A DNA stretch of 64,000 bases from Mucilaginibacter auburnensis (GCF_002797815.1 NZ_PGFJ01000001.1:682001-746000), one strand, 5' to 3'; counted from the first letter of the stretch, positions 9,181 to 18,887 are shown. Notes: generated by a model from the sequence alone, not told the origin. Made by a program: numbers and translations.

Positions 9181-9222
9181 ATACAACAAGAGCGGCCCAA
9201 TTTTGAGCCGCTCTTGTTGTAT
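9181..9222. terminator. Bidirectional intrinsic terminator
   Basis: A 16-bp perfect inverted repeat (arms ATACAACAAGAGCGGC and its complement) with a 10-base loop lies between the convergent small membrane protein gene and glgC. It can serve both strands. Confidence 0.85.
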
Positions 9223-9240
9223 GTATAGGTTTGTAATTTT

Positions 9241-10503
9241 TTATATCACTGTGCCATGCGGTATTACTGCACGTTTCTTGATCACTACAATTCCATCCTG
9301 CACGGTGTAATCGCCATAATCGCCATTGGCCAGCGGCGGTCCACAGTTAATGCAAACATCATTACCTATAAAGGTGTTTTTATCAATAATGGCATTCTTA
9401 ATCTTACACCTGTCGCCAATACCCATAATAGGCGTGCCATTAGCTACCGACTCATCAATTTGCTCCAGTGTTTGGTAGTTGTCGCTACCCATTACATAGC
9501 AGTTCTCAATACTGGTTTCAAAGCCAATGCGGGTACGTATACCAATAACCGACCGTTTAATATGGCTGGCATTAACAATACATCCATCAGCAATAATAAC
9601 CTTATCCAGGTGCGTGCCCGATACCTTTGAAGGCGGCAACATGCGCGCGCGGGTAAAAATGTAATTCTTGTCAAAGAGGTTAAACTGCGGGATGTCATCA
9701 GTAAGGCCAAGGTTAGCATCAAAGAAAGATGGTATGGTACCAATATCTGTCCAGTAACCTTCGTATTGGTAGCTGTATACTTTTTTATCAACAATAGCCT
9801 GCGGAATGATCTCCTTACCAAAGTCTGGGTGATCATTTCCCTGTAGCAGATCAAACAGTAATTTACGGTTAAACAGGTATATACCCATTGATGCCAGGTA
9901 AATACGACCCTGCGCCTGCATTTCTTCGCTCACCTCTGATGCCAGCGGCTCAAAGTTGGTTTTTGGCTTTTCAACAAACTTGGTTATGATGCTTTGCTCA
10001 TCAGTTTTCAAAATACCAAAGCCGGGTACATCATTAGCATGCACCGGAATGGTGGCAATGGAAATATCTGCCTGTGCCTCGATGTGCTTTGATATCATAT
10101 CCTCAAAATCCATCTGGTACAGTTGGTCGCCTGATAGGATCAGCACGTAATCAAAATCATGTACAGCCAAATGGTGCAAGCTTTGCCTTACCGCATCTGC
10201 AGTACCCTGGTACCAGCCACCACTCATTGGCGTTTGCTCGGCAGCCAGAATGTCAACAAATGCCTCGCTGAAACTGCTAAAGTGGTAAGTGTTTTTAATG
10301 TGCTTGTTAAGCGATGCCGAGTTGAACTGGGTTAATACATAAATACGTGTTATACCCGAGTGCAAACAGTTAGAGATAGGAATATCTACCAACCGGTATT
10401 TGCCGGCAATTGGCACAGCAGGTTTTGACCGCGACGCCGTAAGCGGAGAGAGCCGGCTGCCTTGCCCGCCACCTAACACTATACAAATTACATTTGATGT
10501 CAT
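9241..10503 (-). CDS. glgC: Glucose-1-phosphate adenylyltransferase
   Basis: This enzyme makes ADP-glucose from ATP and glucose-1-phosphate, the committed step of bacterial glycogen synthesis. The 420-residue protein has the N-terminal nucleotidyltransferase signature GGGQGSRLSPLTASRSKPAV, the ISNCLHSGI segment, and a C-terminal left-handed beta-helix (NASHIKRSVIGIRTRIG, GDRCKIKNAIIDKNTFIG). The length is normal for GlgC. It follows glgA on the same strand with a seven-base gap, so glgA-glgC form an operon. Confidence 0.96.
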   Translation of the reverse strand: MTSNVICIVLGGGQGSRLSPLTASRSKPAVPIAGKYRLVDIPISNCLHSGITRIYVLTQFNSASLNKHIKNTYHFSSFSEAFVDILAAEQTPMSGGWYQGTADAVRQSLHHLAVHDFDYVLILSGDQLYQMDFEDMISKHIEAQADISIATIPVHANDVPGFGILKTDEQSIITKFVEKPKTNFEPLASEVSEEMQAQGRIYLASMGIYLFNRKLLFDLLQGNDHPDFGKEIIPQAIVDKKVYSYQYEGYWTDIGTIPSFFDANLGLTDDIPQFNLFDKNYIFTRARMLPPSKVSGTHLDKVIIADGCIVNASHIKRSVIGIRTRIGFETSIENCYVMGSDNYQTLEQIDESVANGTPIMGIGDRCKIKNAIIDKNTFIGNDVCINCGPPLANGDYGDYTVQDGIVVIKKRAVIPHGTVI

Positions 10504-10510
10504 GTGATTT

Positions 10511-11935
10511 TTAATTATTTGGAATTATGCTTTTATAAATGTCTATATACTGTTGCGTGGCGGTATCCCACGAAAAATCAAGCGCCATCATGCGTTTACG
10601 CAGTTGTTGTAAGTGTTTGGGGTTGTTGTACAATACCAATGCCCTGCTAATGGCATACACAATATCGGCCACGCTGGTTTGGTCATAACGGATGCCATAG
10701 CCACCTTCATCACCAAAATCAATTACCGTATCTTTCAGTCCGCCGGTACTGCGCACCATAGGCAGCGTGCCGTAGCGTAAAGAGTAGAGCTGGTTTAATC
10801 CGCAAGGCTCCACGCGCGATGGCATCAGCAAGAAATCGGCACCGGCATAAACCAAATGCGCCAGTTCTTCATTATAGCCAATGAACACATTGCAGTCAGT
10901 TGGGAATTTCTCTTTTAATTCCTGCAATTTATGTTCCACGTCAACATCACCGGCTCCTAATAAAACAAAGTTTACCTGTCCGCTGGTGCTTTCCAGGCTT
11001 TCGGCAATGGCATCGGCCATAACATCAGCGCCTTTCTCATAAACCAATCGGCCTATAAAGGAGATCAAAGGTTTATCGGGCGATAAATTGAACCTTGCAC
11101 ACAATGCCTCTTTGTTGGCTTTTTTGCCTGCTGCAACTTTGGCAACATTGTATTTTGCAGAGATCATCGGGTCGGTTTGCGGGTTCCAAACAGCTGTATC
11201 AATGCCGTTAACAATACCAACGCCACGCTCGCGCTCCATTACAAAGAGACTTTCCAATCCGTTAGAACTTACGGCCAACTCGTCCAGATAACTTGGCGAA
11301 ACAGTAGTATACATAGAACAGCAGCGCACTGCCGAAGCCAGCGGATTAATGCCGCCGCTCCAGTCCAGCAAGCCGGTTTTACTCAGGTCTATCTCCGGCA
11401 GGTAAGCTAATTTGTCCCACCCGAAAGCGCCGTGGTATTGCCCGTTATGAATAGTAAACACGGTAGGCGTATTGGCCAAACGGGTATACAGTTTTGAATA
11501 TTTTAACAGGAAAGGCACCAGGCCCGAATGGTGATCATGGCAATGGATCACATCCGGACTTTGCTGCGAATAGCTGATCCAATCCAGAAAAGCCAGCTGA
11601 TAGGCAATGAACTGCTCATTCTCGTCGGGATAGCAGTAAACTTCCTCGCGATCTATCAGTCCGGGAATTTTTATCAGGAAGAGCTCAAACCCCAAAGTGT
11701 TGTTGCGCTCTTTTAATACTTCAAAATAAAGGCGACGCGTGCCCAGCAGGGTAGCGCTTTGAAAAACCACGTCGAAATCATGTTCGCGGGTAAACTTACG
11801 GTTGTAGTAAGGCAGGGCAACGGCAGCATCCAAACCCGCCTTAACCTGGTATTTGGGCAGTGCGCCCACAACATCGGCAAGGCCACCAACTTTGGCAACA
11901 GGGTAGCATTCGGCACTTAAATGGTATATTCTCAT
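10511..11935 (-). CDS. glgA: Glycogen synthase (GT5)
   Basis: This enzyme transfers glucose from ADP-glucose to the growing alpha-1,4-glucan. The 474-residue protein starts MRIYHLSAECYPVAKVGGLADVVGALP, which contains the KVGGL ADP-glucose loop. The C-terminal half has FIGRLVYEKGADV and the EPCGLNQLYSLRYG segment of the GT5/GT-B fold. It is the first gene of the glgA-glgC operon, divergent from the S41 peptidase gene. Compare the truncated paralogue at 62779-63603, which lacks the second domain. Confidence 0.96.
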   Translation of the reverse strand: MRIYHLSAECYPVAKVGGLADVVGALPKYQVKAGLDAAVALPYYNRKFTREHDFDVVFQSATLLGTRRLYFEVLKERNNTLGFELFLIKIPGLIDREEVYCYPDENEQFIAYQLAFLDWISYSQQSPDVIHCHDHHSGLVPFLLKYSKLYTRLANTPTVFTIHNGQYHGAFGWDKLAYLPEIDLSKTGLLDWSGGINPLASAVRCCSMYTTVSPSYLDELAVSSNGLESLFVMERERGVGIVNGIDTAVWNPQTDPMISAKYNVAKVAAGKKANKEALCARFNLSPDKPLISFIGRLVYEKGADVMADAIAESLESTSGQVNFVLLGAGDVDVEHKLQELKEKFPTDCNVFIGYNEELAHLVYAGADFLLMPSRVEPCGLNQLYSLRYGTLPMVRSTGGLKDTVIDFGDEGGYGIRYDQTSVADIVYAISRALVLYNNPKHLQQLRKRMMALDFSWDTATQQYIDIYKSIIPNN

Positions 11936-12184
11936 GTGGTAATGTAGCTGCGATTAAGGTACTAAACATTTGTACAATACAACAAACAGATAATTCAAAA
12001 AATGTGTTCCAAAAAATGGCGAATTTGAAACAAAGGGTACATTTTGTTGCCAAACGCGTAGAAATACGGTTTTGAAGGTAGGGTTTGTTGGGGATTTGGT
12101 AATTGCAACAATGAGTTAAATGATGTTAAAAAATTGCTGCAGATTTTTTATACAGTATCTTAGCTGTGTTAGCACCATACTATT

Positions 12185-14416
12185 ATGAAACCTATCCATC
12201 TACTACTCACATTTATTTTCTCAGCGCTGTTTATTAATTATGCCCAGGCGCAGGTTGACATTAACGGCGATCTGGAAAAGATAAATAACCCGCGAAAGCT
12301 TCCTGCTGGATGGACGCACCCTGCCGTTACGGTTATATCTGATGGCTACAGCGTTACACTTGATAGTGCAGAAAAGCAGCAAGGCAAATATGCTGTTATG
12401 ATAAGCCAGGCAGGAAATAAGGTGAGCTATGCTACCGTAGGCTTTAATATTGATAAGCGCTTTGCAGGTAAGAACATAGAGTTGCGTGGTTATTTAAAAA
12501 CAGAAAATGCAGAAAGCGCCGGCTTTTGGCTTGCTGTTGGAGAAGATTTTTCGGTTAGTATGCAAGGCCCTAATGCCGTTAAGGGAAGTACTAACTGGAA
12601 AGAGTATCGGGTAAAAATAGCCTATAAAGAAAAGTATGCTACTTATGTAAGAGGCGGCGCAATATTAGCCGGGAAAGGAAAAATGTGGTTTGATAACGTA
12701 AGGTTATTTATAGACGGTAAACCAATTGAACAGGCAGATGCTTCTAAAATTTCATTGTCCAGAGCTGTTGCAGATACGGCTTTTATCAGCAATTCGGGCA
12801 TAAGTAATATAAACACCACTCCACAAACCATAAAAAACCTCAATATTTTAGCACAGGTGTGGGGTTTTGTTAAATATCACCACACCGAAGTTGCCGATGG
12901 CAATGTTAATATGGACGCCGAACTTTTCAGAATAATGCCGGTCGCGCTTAACGCTAAGGATGCTTCCGCAGTAAGTAATGTGTTAGAGCAATGGTTTGAT
13001 AAGCTTGGCACAGTGCCGCCTTGCACTAATTGCAAGACTTTTGATTTTAAGGATACCAAATTACGTCCCGACTACGGGAGTATTTTTGACGATAGTCTAT
13101 TAACACCTGCCTTTAGGTCCAAGCTTACCAATATCCTAAATCGCAATATCACAAAACATTACTATGTAAGTTTAACACCTAACGCGGGCAATCCGGTGTT
13201 TGAGCACGAGAAAGCTTATGCCGATAAAAATTATCCCGATGCAGGTTACCGCCTGCTCTGCTTGTTCAGGTATTGGAATATGATACAATATTTTTATCCC
13301 AACCGCCACCTGATTGGAGATTGGAATAAAGTGCTGCCCGATTTCATTCCGAAATTTATAGCTAATACCAATGCGGAAAGCTATGCACTAACCGTAATTG
13401 AACTCATTTGCCGGATACGCGACACGCACGGCTTTTTACCAAGCAATAATGTAATTGAGAACTACAGAGGGGCTTACGCGCCACCTTTTAAAGCCCGCTT
13501 TATTGAGAACCAATTGGTAGTAACCGGCTATCATAAAGACTCTACAGCAGTAAAAGACAAAATAAAAAAGGGCGATATTATCAGATCCATCAACGGAGTG
13601 TCTGTTGAAGAGTTGATTAAAAAGTATGAGCCTTTAACATCTGCCTCTAACCAGGCAGCATTAATGCGCGATATGCCTTTAACTTATCTGCTACGCAGCC
13701 AAAAGCCCGCGTTTGAGTTTGACATATTAAGCAACAACATACAAAAAAAGGTCAATGTTGACGCAGTTAAATATGATTACGACGACTTTGCAGTAATTAA
13801 TACGCCTCCACGCAACTCACCAGGTTATTATTTACTTAATAAAGATATAGGCTACGTGTATCCGGCACGGTACAGTAATAACTACATGCCTGCCATTAAA
13901 AAGCTGTTTGCTAACACTAAAGGCATTATTGTGGATATGCGTTGTTACCCAGCAGACTTTATGCCCTTTAAATTTGGTGGATATATAAAACATGGCAAAG
14001 CTCCTTTTGTAAAATTTACCCGGCCAAACCTTGAAGCGCCGGGGTACTTTTTTATTGAGCAACCCCTTGGTATAAGGCCCGATGTAAGCACGTACAAAGG
14101 GAAGGTAGTGGTTATTGTTGATGAAAATGCGCAAAGCAATGCAGAATATACCACCATGGCTTTTCAAAGCTCAACCAATGTAACCGTTATAGGCAGTACC
14201 ACAGCCGGTGCCGACGGAAATGTATCCTACATAACATTGCCGGGCGACTTAAGAACTGCCATATCAGGAATTGGCGTACTCTATCCTGATGGCACCGAAA
14301 GCCAGCAAGTAGGGGTAAAAATAGACAAGCAAATAAAGCCAACTGTTGCAGGCATAAAAGCAGGTAGGGATGAATTATTGGAGGAAGCGGTTAAGATGGT
14401 GATGGATGGGAAGTAA
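12185..14416 (+). CDS. Exported S41-family peptidase with N-terminal beta-sandwich domain
   Basis: A 743-residue protein with a signal peptide (ending YAQAQ). An N-terminal domain of about 180 residues (WFDNVRLFIDGKPI) looks like a carbohydrate-binding-type jelly roll. A PDZ-like segment follows (VKDKIKKGDIIRSINGVSVE, about 458-477). The C-terminal tail protease domain has DENAQSNAEYTTMAFQ with the likely nucleophile Ser651. S41 peptidases cleave peptides C-terminally using Ser/Lys or a tetrad. The gene is monocistronic and divergent from glgA. The substrate is unknown. Confidence 0.85.
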   Translation: MKPIHLLLTFIFSALFINYAQAQVDINGDLEKINNPRKLPAGWTHPAVTVISDGYSVTLDSAEKQQGKYAVMISQAGNKVSYATVGFNIDKRFAGKNIELRGYLKTENAESAGFWLAVGEDFSVSMQGPNAVKGSTNWKEYRVKIAYKEKYATYVRGGAILAGKGKMWFDNVRLFIDGKPIEQADASKISLSRAVADTAFISNSGISNINTTPQTIKNLNILAQVWGFVKYHHTEVADGNVNMDAELFRIMPVALNAKDASAVSNVLEQWFDKLGTVPPCTNCKTFDFKDTKLRPDYGSIFDDSLLTPAFRSKLTNILNRNITKHYYVSLTPNAGNPVFEHEKAYADKNYPDAGYRLLCLFRYWNMIQYFYPNRHLIGDWNKVLPDFIPKFIANTNAESYALTVIELICRIRDTHGFLPSNNVIENYRGAYAPPFKARFIENQLVVTGYHKDSTAVKDKIKKGDIIRSINGVSVEELIKKYEPLTSASNQAALMRDMPLTYLLRSQKPAFEFDILSNNIQKKVNVDAVKYDYDDFAVINTPPRNSPGYYLLNKDIGYVYPARYSNNYMPAIKKLFANTKGIIVDMRCYPADFMPFKFGGYIKHGKAPFVKFTRPNLEAPGYFFIEQPLGIRPDVSTYKGKVVVIVDENAQSNAEYTTMAFQSSTNVTVIGSTTAGADGNVSYITLPGDLRTAISGIGVLYPDGTESQQVGVKIDKQIKPTVAGIKAGRDELLEEAVKMVMDGK

Positions 14417-14730
14417 GTAAGGGCGGAATTAAAATGTTGCCAATAGGCAATGAAAAGCGCAATGTACTGCACATGCACAAGTGATTCGCTTGACTTGCCT
14501 GGTTAGAAAGAACAAATCGACTCAAATTTGATCAATCGTTAGGCCATAAATTTTATGAGTACAAATTGAAGACGCTCCTGATAAAACTTTGCGACGATAG
14601 GCAACTACTGCCGATAGTAGCCTATAAATTGCCACATAATAATTTATTTAAAAGGGCATTTTTATGTTTCGAAGATATGCAGATTAATGAGGCAACAATC
14701 GGTTCAATATGCATGAGGCAAACCTAAAAA
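14417..14730. other. Intergenic region without a recognisable gene
   Basis: No credible open frame was seen on either strand. At 14597-14625 there is a 10-bp stem with a three-base bulge (ATAGG, CTACT and their complements), with no U-tract. I see nothing else in it. Confidence 0.5.
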
Positions 14731-14738
14731 TAGATTTG
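14731..14738 (+). promoter_or_regulatory. -7 box (TAGATTTG) before the frameshifted small gene
   Basis: A perfect TAnnTTTG match 11 bases before the ATG at 14750. The predicted leader is only about seven bases. It supports the view that the frameshifted sequence downstream was once an expressed gene. Confidence 0.4.
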
Positions 14739-14749
14739 TTACTTTAACC

Positions 14750-15059
14750 ATGCCCAATATCAAATTCTCCTACCTCTATCGTGATGCCGACAACTACAAA
14801 AACTTTGGCTATGTAGTTTTTGACAATCCAACTAATATGGAGTTAGCAGAAGTTGTGCATCATCTTAAAAGTAATTTGATTGACGGTTGCTGGTTTTACG
14901 CTAAAAGAATGGAAATTGCCTGACCTGCGCTTTCCTGATACCTGCCCAAGCGACCCAACATGGCATGAATTTGAAGGAGTTGAATACACCAACGAAGCCG
15001 CTACTATGGATTTGTTATTGTTACCTATCGCATGGGGATTGCTTTGTCCCTCGCAATGA
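14750..15059 (+). pseudogene. Frameshifted small conserved protein gene
   Basis: From the ATG at 14750 the frame reads MPNIKFSYLYRDADNYKNFG and continues to IDGCWFYAKRMEIA, then a stop. Removing one A from the AAAA run at 14903-14906 restores a longer frame, AKEWKLPDLRFPDTCPSDPT, then WHEFEGVEYTNEAATMDLL, ending at 15059. This is the mark of a single-base insertion in a gene of about 100 residues. No family name is known to me. It could be a true pseudogene or a sequencing error in a homopolymer. Confidence 0.6.
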
Positions 15060-15084
15060 TGCTGACCTGAAATCTTACCTTATG

Positions 15085-15453
15085 CTATCGTGCTAACGGA
15101 AGAATTCTAATTCGCGCTTTTTCCTCATCTAAAACAAAAAGAGCACCTTGAATTAAAAGATCATTGTATTTTAAAATTGTGGATATCACTAATTCGCTGA
15201 GATGTTTAACCGTTACATTCTGACTACGAACCTGTATCACGCTGGGTTTTTCGGCTTTTGTAAGCGCAAGCGCAGTACCGAAATCGAGGTCGTGGGTGAA
15301 AACAATATGGTCGTTTTGTCTGGCCCAATCCATTAATTCAACATCGGGAGCATCAAATCTGCCAATGGAAGACCAATGCACAGCGGATATGTTGTGAAGT
15401 TTAAATTCATGAACCCATTCAGGCGATAAGTTCATGTCGATAAGTATTTTCAT
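15085..15453 (-). CDS. DUF5615 PIN-like protein, probable toxin
   Basis: A 122-residue protein opening MKILIDMNLSPEWVHEFKLH with acidic PIN-type residues (D6, later FTHDLDFGTAL). It matches the DUF5615/Mut7-C-like PIN family, small predicted ribonucleases found as the toxin partner of DUF433 proteins. The start codon overlaps the upstream DUF433 stop (ATGA), so the pair is translationally coupled. RNase activity and toxicity are inferred from the family pairing and not shown by sequence alone. Confidence 0.85.
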   Translation of the reverse strand: MKILIDMNLSPEWVHEFKLHNISAVHWSSIGRFDAPDVELMDWARQNDHIVFTHDLDFGTALALTKAEKPSVIQVRSQNVTVKHLSELVISTILKYNDLLIQGALFVLDEEKARIRILPLAR

Positions 15454-15680
15454 GCAGTAGCCAAAGGAACTTCTATTTCCTCAGAACGCCATGCAGCATA
15501 AGCCAAAGCCTCCATTATATCCTCTTTTTGTAAATAAGGATACATAGCTAATACAGCATCAATTGTAATACCCGATGCCAGCAAGCCAATAATGGTGCCT
15601 ACTGTAACGCGCAATCCCCTAATGCAAGGTTTGCCGCCCATTATATTGGGGTCGAGCGTTATGCGTGTTAAGTTTTTCAT
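15450..15680 (-). CDS. DUF433 protein, probable antitoxin
   Basis: A 76-residue protein, MKNLTRITLDPNIMGGKPCI followed by RGLRVTVGTIIGLLASG, the full DUF433 signature with a helix-turn-helix-like fold. An upstream extension of the frame to 15800 has no homology, so I chose the ATG at 15680. DUF433 proteins are the antitoxin/regulator of DUF5615 toxins. It overlaps the toxin gene by four bases. It may repress its own promoter; no clear operator was found close to the start. Confidence 0.85.
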   Translation of the reverse strand: MKNLTRITLDPNIMGGKPCIRGLRVTVGTIIGLLASGITIDAVLAMYPYLQKEDIMEALAYAAWRSEEIEVPLATA

Positions 15681-15884
15681 TAATTCAAATTTACATATAA
15701 ATAAATGCAATTCAAATGGTAACGCTGTACCTATATGCGTCCGCAGTATAAGCGCTATGGAGGAACAAACCAACGTATTGTAAACCACACACCGTATCAA
15801 CCCTGTAAAATCGGTTCACCCGTTTCATTTTCGTTTCACTCAAAAACGATAAAAAATTAACAATCAATATCTTGCAAAAAATAT

Positions 15885-15922
15885 CGTTTCACATCGTCTC
15901 ACACACCAAATGAGACGAAACG
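15885..15922. repeat. Imperfect inverted repeat upstream of yceH
   Basis: CGTTTCacatCGTCTCA and TGAGACGAAACG form a dyad with a four-to-five-base bulge and a nine-base loop. The same CGTTTCAC word recurs nearby (about 15833). It lies between the divergent DUF433 and YceH genes and could be an operator or an RNA hairpin. Confidence 0.4.
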
Positions 15923-15979
15923 GTACCGGAGCGGTGGCACGGCGTATAAATGCCTCAAATTATTATATTTACCGCCACT

Positions 15980-16639
15980 ATGGATACACCTCAAACCCTG
16001 CCTGTTTTAGATGCTGTTGAGCTGCGTGTGCTGGGCTCGCTTATTGAAAAAAGCCGCACCACACCCGACTATTACCCCATGACGCTGAATGGCCTAACCA
16101 CGGCCTGCAACCAAAAAACATCGCGCAACCCGGTAGTAGCTTACGAGGAAGCGGAAGTGATGGATGCCCTCAACTCCCTCAAAAAACGTGGATTGGTATC
16201 AACCGCTACCGGTGGGTCAAGCAGGGCGGTAAAGTTCAAGCATAACCTGGCCATAGTGTACCCGCTCCTCCCGCAGGAGCTGGCGCTGTTGTGTTTGCTC
16301 ATGCTGCGTGGTCCGCTAACCCCCGGTGAGCTTAACACTAATTCAGGTCGTTTATATGAGTTTGAGAGCCTGGAAGAAGTACAGGAATATATAGACAAGC
16401 TGGCTACTAATGAGCCTGCTTTTATAACCCAGCTACCCAAACGCCCCGGACAAAAGGAAGCGCGCTACGCCCAACTCCTGCAAGGTGAACCCCAATTGAC
16501 AGATGACTGGAGCGATGAAGCTAACACCACCACTTCCCCCCGCTCCGGCGGACTGGAAGCCCGCATAGTACAACTGGAAGAAGAGCTTGCCACATTGCGC
16601 GCAGAGTTCGACAGTCTGGTAAAAGAACTGAAGGGATAG
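15980..16639 (+). CDS. yceH: YceH-family (DUF480) protein
   Basis: A 219-residue cytosolic protein of two winged-helix domains. The signatures LDAVELRVLGSLIEKSRTTP, TLNGLTTACNQKTSRNPVV and LRGPLTPGELNTNSGRLYEF match E. coli YceH closely. The C-terminus is a coiled coil (RIVQLEEELATLRAEFDSLV). Its function is not established. The frame is open from an ATG at 15950, but similarity begins with MDTPQTLPVLDA, so I prefer 15980; neither start has a clear ribosome-binding site. Confidence 0.88.
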   Translation: MDTPQTLPVLDAVELRVLGSLIEKSRTTPDYYPMTLNGLTTACNQKTSRNPVVAYEEAEVMDALNSLKKRGLVSTATGGSSRAVKFKHNLAIVYPLLPQELALLCLLMLRGPLTPGELNTNSGRLYEFESLEEVQEYIDKLATNEPAFITQLPKRPGQKEARYAQLLQGEPQLTDDWSDEANTTTSPRSGGLEARIVQLEEELATLRAEFDSLVKELKG

Positions 16640-16651
16640 GGATAAACTTGT

Positions 16652-17773
16652 TTAATCCATGTTCCACCATGGGGTGCGCAGTGGTGCGGTGCCCACGGTG
16701 TAAGGCTCGCCTATTTTGGGCACGGTAACCTGCACGTTCAGGCTATCGGCAACAGGCAACATGGTTTTAACAGATTCGTTCCAGCCGTGGTAAGCCTCGG
16801 CAAATTTGCCCCAATGTACAGGTAAGATCATTTTGGCTTTCAGGTCGGCAGCGGCTTGTGCGGTCTGGTCAGGGAACATATGGTTTTGCGACCACATGGT
16901 GTTGTACTGCCCACATTCCATCACGGCCAGATCAAACGGGCCGAAATGCTCGCCTATGGTTTTGAAGTGTGCGGTATAACCGGTATCGCCCGAGTAAAAC
17001 ATTTTATAACCGTCGGCTTCAATTACGTACGATGCCCAAAGCGTTTTGTTACCATTAAATCCCCTCCCCGAACGGTGATGCGCCGGCATAGCGGTAATAT
17101 TCAATTGCTCATTAATGGTAATAGCCTCGCCCCAGTTGAGTTCGGTAATGACAGCGTTGTCATATCCCCAGTATTTAAAATGACTGCCAATGCCTAAGGG
17201 CACCACTACCTTTTTTACCCGTTCTTTCAACTTGCTGATGGTGATATAATCTAAGTGGTCGTAATGATCATGCGACACCACGAGCACATCAATAGCGGGC
17301 ATGTCCTCAGGTTTGTAAACGTCGGCCCCCTCAAAAGCATTTACCGGACCTGCAAACGGGCCTGCAAAGCTGCTCAGTTCCGGGTCGAATAATATGTTGG
17401 CCGTTTTGGTTTTGATCATAAAACACGAATGCCCAAACCAAATAACGGTAGGTTTATCGTAAGCAGCATTAAGATTCGTTTTAACTGTTGGCATAATCTG
17501 AGATGGTCTAACCGAGTCGGGCTTTCCATTTAACATGCGCAACATCCTGAATGGCGTTAGCTTGCGGGGAGCAGTAGCTGGTGTAGTAACTCTGCGTGGT
17601 TGTGCTTCGTTCAGGTTCAAAAAGCCATCCATGGTGTAGTTGGGCAGTTGCTGTAGCTCTTTAAGACTTTCGCCGGAAGGGTTTTTACCAACAGATTTGA
17701 TGATACGGCATTCCGACAAAAGGAAAACAGTAAGTAAAAGGCTAAGCAGACACAGGGCTCGGGTAAATTTCAT
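16652..17773 (-). CDS. MBL-fold metallo-hydrolase (UlaG/NAPE-PLD-like)
   Basis: A 373-residue protein with an N-terminal hydrophobic signal segment. The beta-lactamase-fold zinc motif HDHYDHLDY is present, preceded by the NAPE-PLD/UlaG-like strand VIWFGHSCFMIKTKT, and followed by YSGDTGYTAHF and a late HWGKFAEAYHGW. These belong to a family whose members hydrolyse phosphodiesters or lactones. The segment LLSEC resembles a lipobox but Glu at -1 is unusual, so lipidation is uncertain. The gene converges with yceH. Confidence 0.85.
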   Translation of the reverse strand: MKFTRALCLLSLLLTVFLLSECRIIKSVGKNPSGESLKELQQLPNYTMDGFLNLNEAQPRRVTTPATAPRKLTPFRMLRMLNGKPDSVRPSQIMPTVKTNLNAAYDKPTVIWFGHSCFMIKTKTANILFDPELSSFAGPFAGPVNAFEGADVYKPEDMPAIDVLVVSHDHYDHLDYITISKLKERVKKVVVPLGIGSHFKYWGYDNAVITELNWGEAITINEQLNITAMPAHHRSGRGFNGNKTLWASYVIEADGYKMFYSGDTGYTAHFKTIGEHFGPFDLAVMECGQYNTMWSQNHMFPDQTAQAAADLKAKMILPVHWGKFAEAYHGWNESVKTMLPVADSLNVQVTVPKIGEPYTVGTAPLRTPWWNMD

Positions 17774-17976
17774 ATTCAGATACAGCCATAACGCATTTGT
17801 GCAGGCATTGTTATGGGTGTTTTATAAATAGTAGATGAGCGTTAGGCGCAAATGGTTACAGGTCATTCGCACAAAACCTTTACAAACATGTATTGTAAAA
17901 ATTTTATATTTTGGCTATCAGAAATAATGCGACTTAACCGGCGCATTGCCAATTACTAAAACCCATTTTAATCCAT

Positions 17977-18867
17977 ATGAAATTACGCATTGCCGCACTC
18001 ACTGTACTAAGTGCAATTGTTTTATCAAGCGCTGTTGTATTTACAGCCTATAAACCTGCCGAAACCATTAAACAGGACAAGAACTTTTATATTTTCCTGG
18101 CCTTTGGTCAGTCAAACATGGAAGGTAACGGCCCCGTTGCACCTGCCGATACCGTTGGCGTTGATCCGCGTTTCCAGGTGTTCGAAACAGTAAATTGCCC
18201 TAACCTGGGCCGCGAAGCAGGCAAATGGTACAAGGCAAAACCACCCCTTTGTCGTTGCAACACAGGTGTGTCCCCATCAGACTATTTTGGAAGAACACTT
18301 TTAGCCAACCTGCCAGAAAATATTAAGGTAGGTATTGTAAACGTATCTGTAGCAGGCGCTAAAATTGAGGTATTTGATAATACAACCTATCAGAGTTACA
18401 TAGCCAACCAGGCCGGATGGATGAAAAACATCGTTAAAGAATATAATGATAACCCTTACCAGCATTTGGTTAATATGGCCAAAGAGGCTTCTAAATATGG
18501 AGTTATAAAAGGAGTCTTACTTCATCAGGGTGAGTCAAATGCTAATGATAGCCTATGGACCAAAAAGGTAAAGACTATTTATGATAACGTGACCACTGAT
18601 CTGAAAATAAAACCTAAAAACACACCGCTATTAGTTGGCGAACTGGTAAATGCCGATCAGAACGGTGCATGCGCGGGCTTTAACAAGTTTATTGCTACTA
18701 TACCGCAAGTAATTCCTAACTCTTATGTAATATCATCTGCTGGAGCAACTGCAAAACGCGACAGGTTGCACTTTACTACTGAAGGTTACAAACTATTAGG
18801 TACCCGCTACGGCGAAAAAATGCTGGAACTGTTAGGTAAAAAAGGTCCTTATATAGCTGCTAAGTAA
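17977..18867 (+). CDS. Exported SGNH-type carbohydrate esterase (SASA domain)
   Basis: A 296-residue protein with an N-terminal signal segment. It has the SASA/CE6-type motifs: FGQSNMEGNG with nucleophile Ser46, HQGESNAND, and the acid/base pair in RDRLHFTTEGY. These esterases remove acetyl groups from sialic acid, xylan or other glycans. It is the first gene of a same-strand run with the CBM9-like and GH97 genes (gaps about 20 and 25 bp), so a joint role in deacetylating and cleaving one glycan is likely, but the glycan is unknown. Confidence 0.85.
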   Translation: MKLRIAALTVLSAIVLSSAVVFTAYKPAETIKQDKNFYIFLAFGQSNMEGNGPVAPADTVGVDPRFQVFETVNCPNLGREAGKWYKAKPPLCRCNTGVSPSDYFGRTLLANLPENIKVGIVNVSVAGAKIEVFDNTTYQSYIANQAGWMKNIVKEYNDNPYQHLVNMAKEASKYGVIKGVLLHQGESNANDSLWTKKVKTIYDNVTTDLKIKPKNTPLLVGELVNADQNGACAGFNKFIATIPQVIPNSYVISSAGATAKRDRLHFTTEGYKLLGTRYGEKMLELLGKKGPYIAAK

Positions 18868-18887
18868 TATCTAAACCTGATATAAAC

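Noticed and set aside
14597..14625. Stem-loop in the 14.4-14.7 kb gap as a terminator
   Set aside because: Bulged stem, no T-run after it; too far from the S41 stop.
17657..17773. Lipoprotein status of the MBL-fold hydrolase
   Set aside because: The candidate lipobox LSEC has Glu at -1, which does not fit the usual small residue; treated as an uncertain signal segment.
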